Position numbers and translations under genes: made by a program. From Sphaerosporella brunnea (lineage: Eukaryota > Ascomycota > Pezizomycetes > Pezizales > Pyronemataceae), in the NCBI GenBank assembly GCA_008704415.1, contig VXIS01000172.1, positions 35,097 to 99,096 of the forward strand: 64,000 nt of DNA, in the 5' to 3' direction. This document shows, one piece after another, positions 1 through 11,254 of this stretch (the first letter of the stretch is position 1; each line of letters starts with the position of its first letter). Under the pieces are notes generated by a model. The model did no database searches, was not told the DNA's origin, and was given only the letters and a program-made list of their open reading frames with translations.

Positions 1-728
1 TTGCGGGTGAGGAAGGGGATGCGATTTACTCTCGTTTTTTCATTTTTCTTGGCAGTCAATTTTTGATTATACCGCTGGATAGAGCTCCTCCAGAGAATCA
101 TTCCTATGTCTTGCTTTTGTGTTTTGGCCATATTATCGTTGAGGATGGAGGGATTTTGTCTGGGGGGTGATTGGCACTGAAGTTGGTTGCTATCGGGCGC
201 TCACCATCAATCACCCGCACCTCAGAGCCACACCACCAGCCCCACACTAGACAGCTTGCGTCTTGGCGTCTGTCACACGCTAGGCCAGCATATACATGTA
301 CATGCGCATGCGACAGTCGACTTTTTCTAGAAGAATAGTTAGGACATTCTTACATAGCGGAAAATCTAAGATAGGTAGTGGCTTAGCCTGCGAGTGAGTG
401 GCTGTGATGTGGCGCCCGCAAGGAATTAGGGGTTTTCATCATTTCCCGCCCTAACCCATCACCTTCGATAAGAAAAATTTATTCTTATTTCTCATACAAA
501 ATCGGCGGGACCGCGACCTCCCATTCTTGTAGACCACATATTCTTATGTAGAGGATTCTTATAGAGGAAGCTGGTGAGCTTTTAAATCGTGGTCATGCTG
601 CCAGTAGATGTCGTTCATGAGTGGGAATACCATTCGCGACTGGGCTTGTTCGCCTACGGGCCGGAACACATACATATATTAAACGGCCGTCTGAATTTGA
701 AGAAAACAAAAACAAAAAAAGGCTAGTG
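1..728. other. Intergenic, no gene seen
   Basis: I see no convincing reading frame here. The stretch at about 611-682 carries a short dispersed repeat (ending in GGCCGGAACA followed by ATA-rich sequence) that recurs near 17.6 kb and 43.2 kb. The rest is unassigned and includes the 3' flank of the HeLo-type gene. Confidence 0.5.
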
Positions 729-2539
729 CTAAACACTCTGAGCTGCTTTTTCCAGTACAGAAATAACTGACTCCCTGAACAACATTTGAAGCTTCAAGTC
801 ATCTTTCGTGTCATTAGGAACGTTAAAGTCTCCGGCAAGGCACTTTAGCACAATATTCGTATACTTCTCGCCAACTTTGTCTCTCAATCTTTTCGAGGCA
901 TGCTTTTGAAGCTGCTTTTGGATACCCCGTGGATCAGTGACTGTGGCAAAACCGCCCCGTTCGAGCTCTACTGCTGGCTGCCACAGGCCTATCTCGAGCA
1001 AGACGACACCTTAATGACCTCGTCAGCGAGCTTGCACATCAAAGAAATCGTCGCTCTTACCGAGTGCGTAAATATCGTGAATTTTGGTGAAGCTCTGGGA
1101 TGGTTGTCCTTGGCGGTCTGGGTGGCGATAGATGTCGTTCTCGATGTCCTCGACCTGGCCCATGGTAAAATCGATTGCCGGGCGACTGTACTCAAACCCG
1201 AAGACCCATGGTTTGTCATATTCGATCGCGTCTTGTTTATTCGGAAAGAAAATGATCTTTTGGCTGCGGAAACTCTTGTGAACCTGCAAAGAATAACGGT
1301 CGTTCCGTCAGCATGAACCTGAAGGATGGCTGCCGGAGCTTACCCATTGAACCATGTGTAATTGAGAAATGGACGATGCTAGAACCAAGGCTAATCGGAA
1401 CCTATCGCCGAGTGATGGCTTTGAGTTCCGATTCCGCAACTCATCGAGTAAGGAAACAGGCTTCGGCTCGCTGCCATCTGGGAGGTTGTACAAGAAAGCG
1501 AATTGGTTCCGACTGGCGAGATACGTGTAGCCTCGGCATTGCAGCACTCGGAAGCTTGGGTTCTTCTCCTGGTTGAGGAGAGCCGCCAGTTGACGCGTCC
1601 TTTGGCGTACAACCTTTTGGTTACCAGCGCCGGCAGTGAGTGATTTGAACTCGAAGGCAAGATTCTGGGAATCGATCTGGCATATAGAGACACCAGTGTT
1701 GGATCCCGGTAAACCTGGGCTTGGAAAATTGACCGTTGACGGGGGCAATTCGAGGTTCTCTATTCCCATTGCAGACTCTTCATCCACGGCCATTATGCGC
1801 AACCGGGCGTCGGCATCGAAGCCCAGGGCTCTCGCACTGCTGTTCTCTTGAAGGAGGGTGCAATACTCCAGCTCGCGCCCTAGTGTTGAAGCAAATAAGA
1901 GAAGTTTCGTCTGATCGAGAATTCTGACGTTCAGGTCGTTGAAATCGTTCAATAGCTGCGCCGCCTGCTTCTTATCCCTGAGTGCCCACTTAGCCTTTGC
2001 TAATATCGAAGTGGAAGAGGACCGTTTGAGAGAAGGCACGCTTAGTTGATGTGATGGGGATGGCGAACTTCCGTCCGAAGCAGAAACATGACGTGTCGTA
2101 CTGGGATGGGTTGACGAACTTGAAGTTGATGGTGTTGGGCTAGAGTCCGGAACCGCATCACCGTATCTGCCCCAAAGAAGGCGATGGGCTTGCGACAGCG
2201 TCCCTTCGAGTTGTTCGAACATCCCCATGATTTCCGCTTGCGTGTTGATGTCGAACCGGCCGAAAGGGGTGTCATTGCTGTCTTCTCGTCCCGAAATCGA
2301 GGTGAATAAGAGATTCTTGAGCTGTTTTGTGCGATTCAATTCAATCCGCGTGCGCGTGTACAATTTGGAAGAATCCTTATCATCCGAACATTTAGTTATC
2401 CATCTCATATTTCAGCGGATGGGGCCTCTACAGCTTCAAAGTCCTTCGCGTCAGATATTATCGCGATCGTTTTATCTCCAATTTTCACAAGCTGGTCGAT
2501 AACAGCGAAGGAAAGCCCGACGAACTCGATCCCACTCAT
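729..2539 (-). CDS. HeLo-domain protein with C-terminal pseudokinase-like region (547 aa, 4 exons)
   Basis: Inferred exons on the minus strand are 2432-2539, 1344-2375, 1061-1283 and 729-1009, with three GT-AG introns of 56, 60 and 51 nt; the phases join to 548 codons. The start (CAT at 2537-2539) gives MSGIEFVGLSFAVIDQ, the typical hydrophobic N-terminal helix of the HeLo / prion-inhibition family, followed by a helical region with LYTRTRIELNRTK and a Ser/Thr-rich linker. The C-terminal part carries VHKSFRS and DIYALGVVLLEIGLW, the degenerate catalytic-loop and subdomain-IX-like motifs of the kinase-like half seen in many fungal HeLo proteins; no HRD or DFG is present, so it is probably not catalytic. 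HeLo domains can act as membrane-targeting cell-death effectors, so a role in non-self recognition is inferred. It is divergent from the kinase-ankyrin gene at 3.1 kb, with about 0.4-0.5 kb between them. Confidence 0.85.
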
Positions 2540-2956
2540 GATGCTGGTGGACGTCGTTGATGGCTGGTGATTTGCAGTCTTGCAAACGACACCCGAACAT
2601 CCTGAGAACTGCGGGGTCATCATGCGGCTCTCACGGAGCCTCGTGCGGGGAAGCAGGGCGCGTAAATATACGCGATGATTGGCTGGACGAACAGCAACGC
2701 GTTTCGACGCGATTGGTTTAAGACAGTTATGGGAGGCGGATAGTTTCCGGTGGTCAACTTCGTTTCGGTGCTCGCCTTCAAATCTGCCCCGAATACACAC
2801 AAACCAACGGACTCGATACCAAGACAAGAAGCCATCCGTTCACCATGGTAACGGTAAGATGCTGGTTCCCCGTCTTGCATCTGGGCTGTCAGTTCGGTTT
2901 GGCAGTCCATATTGCTGACGAAACAACTAGGATAATTCCATTCTCAGCTGGAACAC
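2540..2956. promoter_or_regulatory. Divergent intergenic region between HeLo and kinase-ankyrin genes
   Basis: This short interval separates two oppositely transcribed genes and must contain both promoters unless a short upstream exon of the kinase gene lies here. No clear TATA box is seen on either side. The right edge is uncertain because coding-like sequence in frame with the kinase continues to about 2957. Confidence 0.4.
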
Positions 2957-3080
2957 CAGAATCTCGCGAACGGCTGTAACAAGCGTTCAGGGATTTGGGT
3001 TCTCCCGAGATGCGCTGTCGGCCGTCGGTCTGGACGACGCACTACACACGCTTCAGAAGCTCAATGTCAAGAGGTGCCAC

Positions 3081-6000
3081 ATGCATGATATCGAAAGACA
3101 GGACATCGTCGGGGAGGGCGAATCCTTCGTGGTGGAGAAGAGTGTACATGCTGGGGAGATTGTTGCGGTAAAACATCTCAAGATGTGCCAGTTGGGGAGC
3201 AACTTGGGGCACCGGTTGGACAAAGTGCTTTTGGACCTTCAAATAATGCATCACAAGCCCCTGCGAAACCATCCGAATATCCTCCGCTTAATCGGCTACG
3301 GTTGGAACACGCAAGTCAACAATCAGCCGATGCCTTTCATCGTGGTGGAATACACCCACATGGGAAGTTTCAGGGAATACTTGAGGCTGCGGCAGGGCGA
3401 TACGACCTTGGACAACAAGTTTATTTTCATAGGCGATGTTGCGGCGGGGTTGACGGCTCTCCACGACTGTGGAATTGTGCACGGGGATCTCAAACTTGAC
3501 AATGTGTTAGCTTTCCCTTCGCGAGACCGTCCAAGCAATGTCGTTGCAAAAATATGCGATTTTGGGCATTCTTTGGTACTTTCACAAGACGAGCATCAAC
3601 ACAAGCGATATTGTGGAACCTCCAGGTGCGTTCCTCGAATCAATAAAAGCCCATCACGTACACAACTAACATTGGCTAGGTACAATGCGCCAGAGGTCGC
3701 CGATCAGTCACATGATGCCCGTTCCTCCCAGGATCTGGATCTACAGAAGTGCGACATCTGGGCATATGGCCTCCTTATGTGGGAAGTCCTGAAAGACGGA
3801 GACTGCTACTTTGACAAGTCATGGACACAGGACCGGTCGCATTTCACGGATTTCAGCGGTGCCCTTGAAGCGGCGTCAGATGATCTGTCGTTTAGCCGTT
3901 TCGACAAGAGTCATCTCAGAGAATTAGCCAGAGGGTTTCTGAAGGAAAAGTTTGGTTCCATGCATAGTGTGGGGACAGGCTCGAAGTTATCAACGGCAAT
4001 ATTTTGTGGATTTTTGGTCAAAACGCTACATATGGACCCAGCCCAGCGCCCTAGTGACTTGAAGGACTTCCCCCTCCTGACCGCTTGGAAGTAAGTGTCC
4101 ATCCAAACAGTATGCGAACTGGATTATTAACGGACCAAGCAAATTGGGAAAGGCGAAACTGTCTACACTGCTTTCTATGCATTCGGGGAAATCTGAGTTG
4201 ACCTACGAGGTGAGTTATCCTAGATAATGCATTTGGGGTCGGGTGACACACTGATGCCGGCCGGCCTTTTCTAGCTCTTTCGCAAAGATCAAGGAGGAGA
4301 AATACAGTGGCTTTACCAGCTGCAAATATTTCAAGAACTTGAGCGAACGTTTCTCCGTTTGAAGGACACCGACTCGAAGGCAAGCATCGCCATACAATTA
4401 GCCGCCTGCTACATTCTTGGTTTTGGCACGAGCCCGCAGTTCGACAAAGCGATCGAGAAGCTTTCACAGGCGGAGGACCTGGGTCATCCAGTCGCACAGG
4501 TTTTCGGGGAGCTGTTACGATCTGGTCTATCCGGGGGCAATGTCAACACGTACAATTCTTGCATTATCAGTTCCCTTCAAGCCGGGGTGCTCGGAATAGC
4601 ACCACAAAACCATCCAGCACTGATCAGCGTGTGTTCATGGGGAGAGGCGGAAACTGCACGGCTCCTGATCGACGAAGGTGTCACCACGTCAGGCTGCACC
4701 ACCGACGGCCTCACGCCTTTGCACTTGCTTTTTATCTTTGGTGATGAAGCATTGCCAATGGCCCGAAAAATCATGGGACAATGGGGCGAATCCCACAACC
4801 CAATTTCGTCACTTCTCACAAATCTGATAAGACCAAAAACCAAGGGAATATTAACCCCAGACCCGAACCCAAACACGATGTCCCTCCAAGAGGCTCTAGA
4901 CCAACCCTGTACCGAAACTCGGCGTATCCATCCTCAATGGCCGTTAGAATTCCGCGGTACCCCCCTGGCATTTGCCATATGCGCTCAAAGCGAAAAGGCA
5001 ATAGCAGCTCTCCTTGAACTCGGTGCCAACCCTCTAGCAAAGATATACTCTTCGCAAGAGAACGGAACTGGTGATCAAAATAGTTGGACCGCGTTTCATC
5101 TTGCGGCAAGCTTGCACTGTCCCAGGATACTCTCAAACTTGATGCAGGCGGCCAAAGCGTGGAACAAGAACAAGCCAATCAGCTTGGACGCGTGTTTCCA
5201 TGAAGCCCCTCTTGGCTGCACATTGCCATTTTCCTCAAAGCTGGAACGATATTCAATACATGGAGGCAAAGCTTACCAAAGCTTGCTGGAAACTGTTCGG
5301 CTTCTCACATTCTCAGGGGCATATGCAGTGTCCCCCACCGGGATGACGCCGTTGATGCAGGCCATTGATTTTGAAGACCACGATGTAGTTTCGGCGCTCA
5401 TAGAATGCTATCCTCCCCTACTCAGAAGGAAGTTTTTTGCTCCAGCGGAGCCGCAGGAGTGGAATTTTCCAGTACACTTTGCAGCCCAGCTGGCAGGCCA
5501 ATCAGACAGTGCCCTTAGAATTTTCAAGCTTCTAGTCGAACGAGATTCGGGACAGCCTCAATCGCTTTCAATCGTCGATAGCAGAGGCCGAAGTCTTCTG
5601 CATCTGGCGGTGACCGGGCGGTCTTCCCTGGCGGCGGAGTGGTTGCTGCAACGAAATCCAGAGGCAGTCAACTCCAGAGACAACCACGGCCGTTTCCCCC
5701 TGCATTACGTGTCAACTGTTGAAAACGCGGCCACGCTTTTTGCTCATGGTGCAGAACTGAGCCCTAGGGACCTGAACGGGCTCTCACCACTGCATTATAT
5801 CTGCAATAGGGGCTGTCAAGACGTCGCCGACTGGTTTATCGAGCATAACGTAACGCTTAACTCTGGCGGTTTACTCCATGCTGCTATACTTGGGAAGTCC
5901 TGCAGTATTGTATCGACCCTCTTAGCACAGGGTGTTCCGGCGGATGAAACAAATTCGGAGGGTGATAGTCCTCTTCACATGGCTGCCAGGGTATCGCGAG

Positions 6001-7058
6001 CAGATATCATTCAAGCCCTTCTCGAGAAGAATGCCGACACCGTGGTCGCCAATTCTGAGGGACAGACGCCTCTTCACCTCGCTTGTTCTATGGGTAGTCT
6101 AACGATAGTGGGACTGATACTCTCGCAGGAGAAAGAAAAGCTGGTTTCCGGGCGAAGTTTTTATCTAAGGGATGCGAAAGGGCGAACCCCATTGCATATT
6201 GCTGCCAGAACCGCGGATACGGCTATAGGCAAAATTCTTCTCGACCACGGTGCGTCTGAATATATCCAAGACAATGGCGGACGGACACCTCTGCACGAAG
6301 CCGCCAGATTAACGAACATCCATGTCGAAGAAGCCGAACAACAAGAATTCTGCCGGCTACTACTGGATCGATGCAGAGACTTACTCATCATAGGAGACGA
6401 TTCCGGCCATTTAGCATGGCATCTTGCTTGGATGGAGCAGAGACTGGAGTTGTTGTCCTTGTTTTTTTCCACGGCGTACTCATTGGCTGGAACCCAACTC
6501 CAGTACAAAAGCGCCGGAGGCAGTGTCGGAGTTAATGAGGTGTTAAGTGCAGCAATCCAGAAGAACGTAACCTCTCTGATAAAAACATTGCTTGAGCAAA
6601 GACAGACACTTGGGATCCAGATCCCTTGTGACCTACAGAAGACCGTTCGAGAGGCCCTTTCGTCTGCAGGGCATTTTCTCACCTGCCCCGTGACCGTCAA
6701 CCCTCTAGGCCCTAGTGACTACGACCGGTGGTTCAGAGTACTTGAGAATCAGATCTACGCGTCGCCCGAATTTGCCGAGTATCTTACCGATACAACCAGT
6801 TCTATGTTCAGAGTAACACACAACGGAAGAAGCTGCCACAGAAGTGCAATCTTGCCGGGGTGGATTTGTTCTCGCGTGTGGAAAGGGTGTGGTCTTCACG
6901 CGTACTGGGAAAACCGGCGGGACTGGGATGTGGCTACAGTGAGGCTTGGCTCGAGTCCATCGTCTCTCCCCCAATTGCTGGCTTCGGCCTCCGAGGGATT
7001 GTTCGCCGACGAGGATACTATCAGCTTCGAGCGTGTTGCCACCAGTGGAGGATCCTAA
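3081..7058 (+). CDS. Protein kinase-ankyrin repeat fusion protein (at least 1269 aa, 4 exons)
   Basis: Inferred exons are 3081-3625, 3680-4090, 4140-4209 and 4275-7058; the three introns (54, 49, 65 nt) have GT-AG ends and phases that restore one frame. Residues 1-335 are a protein kinase: glycine loop GEGESFVV (11-18), VAVK with Lys31, catalytic loop HGDLKLDN (134-141, Arg of HRD replaced by Gly), DFG (160-162), and RYNAPE after the first splice. A short Sel1-like stretch (AIEKLSQAEDLGHPVAQ) is followed by roughly a dozen ankyrin repeats (TPLHLA, SPLHYI, TPLHEA) to about residue 1100. The essential Lys, Asp and DFG are kept, so kinase activity is plausible. The true start may lie upstream: frame-compatible sequence (FSRDALSAVGLDDALHTLQK) continues to about 2957 before a stop. 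The divergent HeLo neighbour suggests a signalling or cell-death partnership (inference). Confidence 0.85.
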
Positions 7059-8185
7059 AGACTGCAGTCATTTATTGAAACCGAGGCGTGGTTCGTAATG
7101 GTACTTTATTGAGCAGCGGGGAGAGGGGGATTCTCGCTGAGGATTACAGGTTTTCTTGGAAGGAACTAGTTGAGGTAGCCAGCGGTCCAAGATTTAGGTC
7201 AGGGGGTGGCGGGCAGGCGGAGATGCAGGTTCTCAGGCGTAAACTCGAATTTTGAGGACGATGAAAGGTGGCTCCTACATGCTGTACCAAAAAGGGGGGG
7301 AGTATTGATACCGGAGGAATCTCAGCTTTTCGCCCGCACTGATTGGTTCGGCGATGGAGAAAAATGTAAGATGTAGGCAAAATAAAGTGCGGCTGTGATG
7401 GCGACACAGATCCACAGACTTGAAAGGATCAGAGGGGGTACACTGGGACTTACTGGCCCGAATCCTTCGAGTCACCATGTGTCACTCAAACCTAACCCAT
7501 CCCCCCAAAAATCTCACTCCGCACCAAGGCGCATCGCCTTTCGCTCCGAAAAATACGGTACTTAGTCTAATGGATCCCTGATCGTTTCAACCGGGAACTG
7601 TTCGATTCATTCTGCGTTGCCAAACGGAGACCGAGCAGGTGATGTGAGTTTGCTTTCAGTGCACCGTCTCAAAGGAACATCCGATGAAGGCGGCGGGACT
7701 TGAATAGTCTCCAGCAAACGCCAAAAAATAACCACCTGCTCCGGTCTTTTTTGTGCCAAGCTGGATCCCCAATCCCCACAATCAGAGGGGACGACCTGAC
7801 CACACTGGGACTGGCCGATCGCTCCACGACACAGGGCTCTGACTCCATGGACCAGGAGCCGGCAACTTTCGATGCTGAATGCAAGGAGATAGTCACAGCG
7901 GGATGCAGCCAGGCCGCCATCTGGCTCTAGCTGTACAGCCTCAGATCTATAATGAATGCTGAGTGAGGGAGAAAAACCCCACATACTCCTTCCACGCTTC
8001 AACCCCGCCTCCAGTCCAAACCTCGACTTCCACAGAGTTCTACTCGCTCAAGCCCTGACAGATTCATATTCCTCCATCCTGCCGTTTGTCTGGTGGTCTA
8101 TGTCTGATAGCGCCATTTGATCGAGCGTGATGAGGGGATCGGGGATTCTCCCAACGCAAAACACCATGTACTAGCAAGTTCATTC
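7059..8185. other. Intergenic, no gene seen
   Basis: No reading frame with recognisable composition, splice structure or family motif is visible. The first part is the 3' flank of the kinase-ankyrin gene. Confidence 0.5.
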
Positions 8186-8215
8186 GCTAGGTTAGTACTA
8201 TGGTGGACGACTACA
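8186..8215 (+). pseudogene. 5S rRNA fragment (3' half relic)
   Basis: The sequence GGTTAGTACTATGGTGG is identical to the corresponding part of the 5S rRNA gene at 10.3 kb, then diverges. Upstream bases resemble a decayed 5S body only weakly. It looks like a retro-copied or duplicated 5S fragment. Confidence 0.6.
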
Positions 8216-8755
8216 TCGCCCTCCAGCACCAATATTGCGTACACGGCTTATTGAGAGACGCCAGTGCGTTAGACCTCGAGGCCAGGGCTGGCGTGAGATA
8301 TGCAACAGATATCCTTCCTGGTGAAACAAACGTAGACATAGTTCTGTTATCGCGGCAGGCCAACTCGCGGCGGGCACCTGTCACCAGAACTTGCCCGACC
8401 TGCATGCTCGCCGATGCATAGCTTGCCTGCTGGAACCCAAAAAGCGCCTTGAGCTGCATGTTCAGACCCTGGGCTTTTTTACGCATAGTAGGCAGCCCGG
8501 GAGACTTACATTGAAAGACACGACGTTTTCGCGGTCCAACAGATGTGGTGCTCTCAACGAGCGGATGACGGGGAATCCAGACGTGAAGACTGCGTGGGAA
8601 ACCACGACGCAGTGTTCAAACAAAGGGTCATGCTCGACCTCGAGGTCTGAGGGAATGGTGGGCACAAACTTCGTAACTCGATGGATGTCTCTGAGCACAT
8701 GGCTCAGGTCTGCGACATACGTCCTGTATGGCGGCTCGTCACTGCCCCCCAGCAT
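8211..8755 (-). CDS. Hypothetical two-exon protein (162 aa), possibly a gene fragment
   Basis: Exons 8510-8755 and 8211-8453 are joined by a 56-nt intron with canonical GTAAGT donor, CTGAAC branch-like site and CATGCAG acceptor; the frame is kept across it. The product starts MLGGSDEPPYRTYVADLSH and I do not recognise a family. Upstream of the chosen ATG the frame stays open to about 8850 and encodes a hydrophobic run (WLWTTLVVVDSVVGIM), so the start could be earlier. The stop codon falls inside the 5S rRNA relic, which suggests that the original 3' end was lost. Translation is unproven; the intron is the main support. Confidence 0.35.
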
Positions 8756-9226
8756 TATTCCAACCACGGAATCAACCACAACCAGTGTTGTCCATAGCCA
8801 GCCAGCTGGGGCGACCGGCTGCGTCGAGCTGATTAAAAACTGCGGCTGGCGTTATGCTCGCTATTCTGGAGCTCTCCGATGGGCTCAGTTGTGCCAAGTG
8901 CGTCACAACTAGTCACTCGGTCGTCAAAATCCAACTTTACACACAAAGACGCAGCCCGCCGAGCTCAGACCTGCTCAATATTGTCTAACATCAAATCCAC
9001 GCAATATTTGCTTGCGGCCGGCGAAAGTAATTAATTCACCGAGGGAGGGTGCTTAACTACCGAATTTATCTGTTGGAGGAGCCCTGCTGCCTCGCAACTG
9101 TTCAAGTTATTAGTTGGTATTGCTAGTTCTACACCTGTCATTTCTAAACGTTCAAAGGGCACAATTGCATACTCTCGCACAATCAAATAGAAACGGCCCC
9201 TTCAGATTGAGCACAAGTTCTCAGGC

Positions 9227-9234
9227 TTATATAA
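9227..9234 (+). promoter_or_regulatory. TATA box of zinc-ribbon microgene
   Basis: TTATATAA lies about 135 nt before the ATG at 9368 and is followed by a purine-poor, CA-rich leader. The same arrangement is repeated at 41.1 kb (CTTATATGA) and in altered form at 42.1 kb. Confidence 0.6.
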
Positions 9235-9367
9235 CATCTTTTTTTGAACCTCAATTTTCCAACCACCAACAAGCAGTCGCACAAACCACACCCAACAACC
9301 CAACAAGCAATAAATCAACACCAAACAAACAGCTCCAACCGCTCTACGGATAAAGTCCTGACCAGAA

Positions 9368-9544
9368 ATGACTCCGTGGAAATGTGACAGCTGCGGTGCG
9401 GGTAATATTGGGGGTAGGATATGTGGTTTATGTGGAGTCCGCAGGCGTGGTCGTGCGCGCAGACTGCTGGACCGCATGGGAATCTGGTGGTGGGATCTGG
9501 TGGTGGAATTTATAGTTGCGAATCTAAATTGTGATTCATTTTAA
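9368..9544 (+). CDS. Zinc-ribbon microprotein (58 aa)
   Basis: An intronless ORF begins at ATG 9368, the first ATG after the TATA and leader. It encodes MTPWKCDSCGAGNIGG, then RICGLCGVRRRG: a WxCxxC plus CxxC arrangement as in RanBP2-type or zinc-ribbon fingers, followed by an Arg-rich segment and a Trp-rich hydrophobic tail (MGIWWWDLVVEFIV). The molecular role is unknown; zinc binding is inferred from the four cysteines. A second copy at 42262 is frameshifted. Similar tiny proteins lie at 11000 and 18483 on the other strand. Confidence 0.55.
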   Translation: MTPWKCDSCGAGNIGGRICGLCGVRRRGRARRLLDRMGIWWWDLVVEFIVANLNCDSF

Positions 9545-9627
9545 GATCGCCGACTTGATATTGCCTTGGGGGGATATCGAGGTTTCTGGAGGTGACGACT
9601 TCGGCTTCGGTTCTTCCAAAGCTACCT

Positions 9628-9762
9628 ATTTATCTGTTGGAGGATCCCTGCTCCTTCGTGACTGTTATTCGTTGGCATTGCTAGTTGTACGCCTGTCAAC
9701 TTTCAAACTTTCAACGAACACAACCGCATACAGCTGTACGTACGTTCAAATTGAGAGGCCTG
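9628..9762 (+). repeat. Promoter-leader cassette, copy B (upstream block only)
   Basis: It carries TATCTGTTGGAGGATCCCTG, ATTCGTTGGCATTGCTAGTTG and ACGTTCAAATTGAGAGG, matching the upstream block of copies A and E. The TATA and CA-rich leader part is absent and no ORF follows. Confidence 0.7.
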
Positions 9763-10316
9763 TCTCAGCGTCGAGGTTAGGCTGTTTGTGCCGGGCGAGG
9801 GAAACCCTATGTCGTTTTTCGCCAAGAGCAAATTACAATGGCAGCGACCGGTTTACAATGCCACCGAGAAAAACAAGCATCGCCATCGCCATCGCCATTG
9901 CGGTTAGGGGTTTTCCCGTTCTATCTCATGAAATCTCGTGCAAAGGATCTGCTCCCTGCTCACAACACCATACTTGACTGGATAGACCACCACCACCAAG
10001 CGTATCTGGAGAGAGTCAAGGCCTCTCCCTTCCGCATCCAGTGGAGTGTTGATCTCTAGACGTCCCCAAACAAGACCAATTCTTGGGATCATAGCTCATT
10101 AGTTCGACACCGTATTCTGTATGGCAGGAGTGTCAACGCCAAAATGGGCGAACGTCAAAAAAAAAAGGCTGAAACGGGATGTCAACCACCTGTTGCGTAG
10201 TTGCTGGGAACGGAGCAAAGGCGCCGGAAACGGGCTAATGGCATCAATTTTGGACTTTTCAAAAGCAGTCATTAGTTATTCAGAGCACTATGACTGCAGA
10301 ATGCCATAATTGTGCA
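9763..10316. other. Intergenic, no gene seen
   Basis: Nothing beyond a short (CGCCAT)-like run near 9885 and AT-rich patches is visible. Confidence 0.5.
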
Positions 10317-10433
10317 GCTACGGTCATAGAACATTGAAAACACGGCTTCCCGTCCGCTCAGCCCTAGTTAAGCAATGTATCGCGAGGTTAGTACTATGGT
10401 GGGTGACCACATGGGAATCCCTCGTACTGTAGT
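10317..10433 (+). rRNA. 5S ribosomal RNA
   Basis: The sequence shows the conserved fungal 5S core: CACGGCTTCCCGTCCGCTCAG, then AAGC, then GGTTAGTACTATGGTGGGTGACCAC and GGGAATCCC. Helix I pairs CTACGGT (10318-10324) with ACTGTAG (10426-10432), with one G-U pair. The internal promoter region is present and a T6 run follows. Some bases differ from usual ascomycete 5S, so it may be a divergent copy or a recent pseudogene. Single dispersed 5S genes are normal in Pezizomycotina. Confidence 0.85.
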
Positions 10434-10438
10434 TTTTT
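10433..10438 (+). terminator. RNA polymerase III T-run terminator of 5S
   Basis: Six T residues immediately follow the helix I 3' strand. Confidence 0.75.
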
Positions 10439-10999
10439 GTCTGTTTGTGGACAGGAGGATGTCGTAGTCAGTAAGTCAGGCTTCCTTTTCTCATTTTGTG
10501 TCCGTGAGACAGGTGCTTGTGCGGGTAGGGATGGGGGATAAATGTAGAATCATACACACGCCTCGCCTCGCCTTTCTCTCCAAACGGTTCACCTAGATGC
10601 AACCAGAACTGCAGCCGTCTTTGGTACCATCACTTGTCAGCTCACAGCCTCATATTTATAACCCCTCTCGATGCGTCTATTGTTTGGATCGTGTTTTGTC
10701 TAGCGCTGTTGGCCGCTGGCGATATGCCTGACTGTGCACCGTTGCCAACTACGGGAGTGTTGTCCATGTTGCCTCACACGATGGAATCTAATGTGTTCGC
10801 TCTAGATGTGTTGAGGCATCTGTCTGGCGTCGAAATGGGGTCCCGACAATTTCAAAGTAAATAATTCGCTGATTAGATACATCACTTCCCCGCCTTTCTT
10901 CACCGCACTACCCGCAACCCTCCAAGCGCTCGGCATCCCAAAATCAAAACACACCACCCTCAGCGCCCTATGTCCCACCAGAGCACCGCCTGTTCGCAC
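10439..10999. other. Intergenic, no gene seen
   Basis: No supported coding frame or repeat is visible. Confidence 0.5.
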
Positions 11000-11254
11000 C
11001 TAGTCAAGCACTACCGCTTGATGGCATTTACAGTTCTCGTCTGCACACCTAGATTGCCTGCACGCACGGCACACGTTCACATCGTGCCCCTCAACTGACG
11101 GAATCGTGTTCCCGTCGTAGCCGCAGCGGCAGCACGTCCAGAATTTGTACCTAGGCCTTTTACACGCACGGCACACAAACGCATGTGCCGTCGGCGGCCC
11201 ACCACGCTCCACAGCGTCCGAGTCATCATAGCCGCAGGCGGTGCACTTCCACAT
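11000..11254 (-). CDS. Two-zinc-ribbon small protein (84 aa)
   Basis: A single-exon ORF starts at 11254 with MWKCTACGYDD and carries two similar halves: WKCTACGYD...FVCRAC and WTCCRCGYD...NVCRAC. Each half has a CxxC pair plus a second CxxC pair, as in RanBP2-type zinc ribbons. The tail has CADENCKC. A TATA-like CATATAAG lies about 155 nt upstream on the minus strand, followed by a C/A-rich leader, the same architecture as the cassette genes although the leader sequence differs. Function is unknown; such fingers can bind RNA or ubiquitin. Regular CxxC spacing over the whole protein supports it being real. Confidence 0.65.
   Translation of the reverse strand: MWKCTACGYDDSDAVERGGPPTAHAFVCRACKRPRYKFWTCCRCGYDGNTIPSVEGHDVNVCRACRQSRCADENCKCHQAVVLD

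Larger units (their letters stand above)
9064..9580 (+). repeat. Promoter-leader-ORF cassette, copy A
   Basis: This approximately 500-bp segment matches 41985-42470 along most of its length: an upstream block with GTTGGTATTGCTAGTT, a TATA-like CTTATATAA, a CA-rich leader with CACCCAACAACCCAACAAGC, a small zinc-ribbon ORF, and a shared 3' flank starting AAGATCGCCGACTTGAT. Partial copies occur at 9628, 38263 and 41085. Confidence 0.8.

Noticed and set aside
7607..8002. Minus-strand frame of 131 codons
   Set aside because: Overlapping frames of similar length in other phases and no motif.
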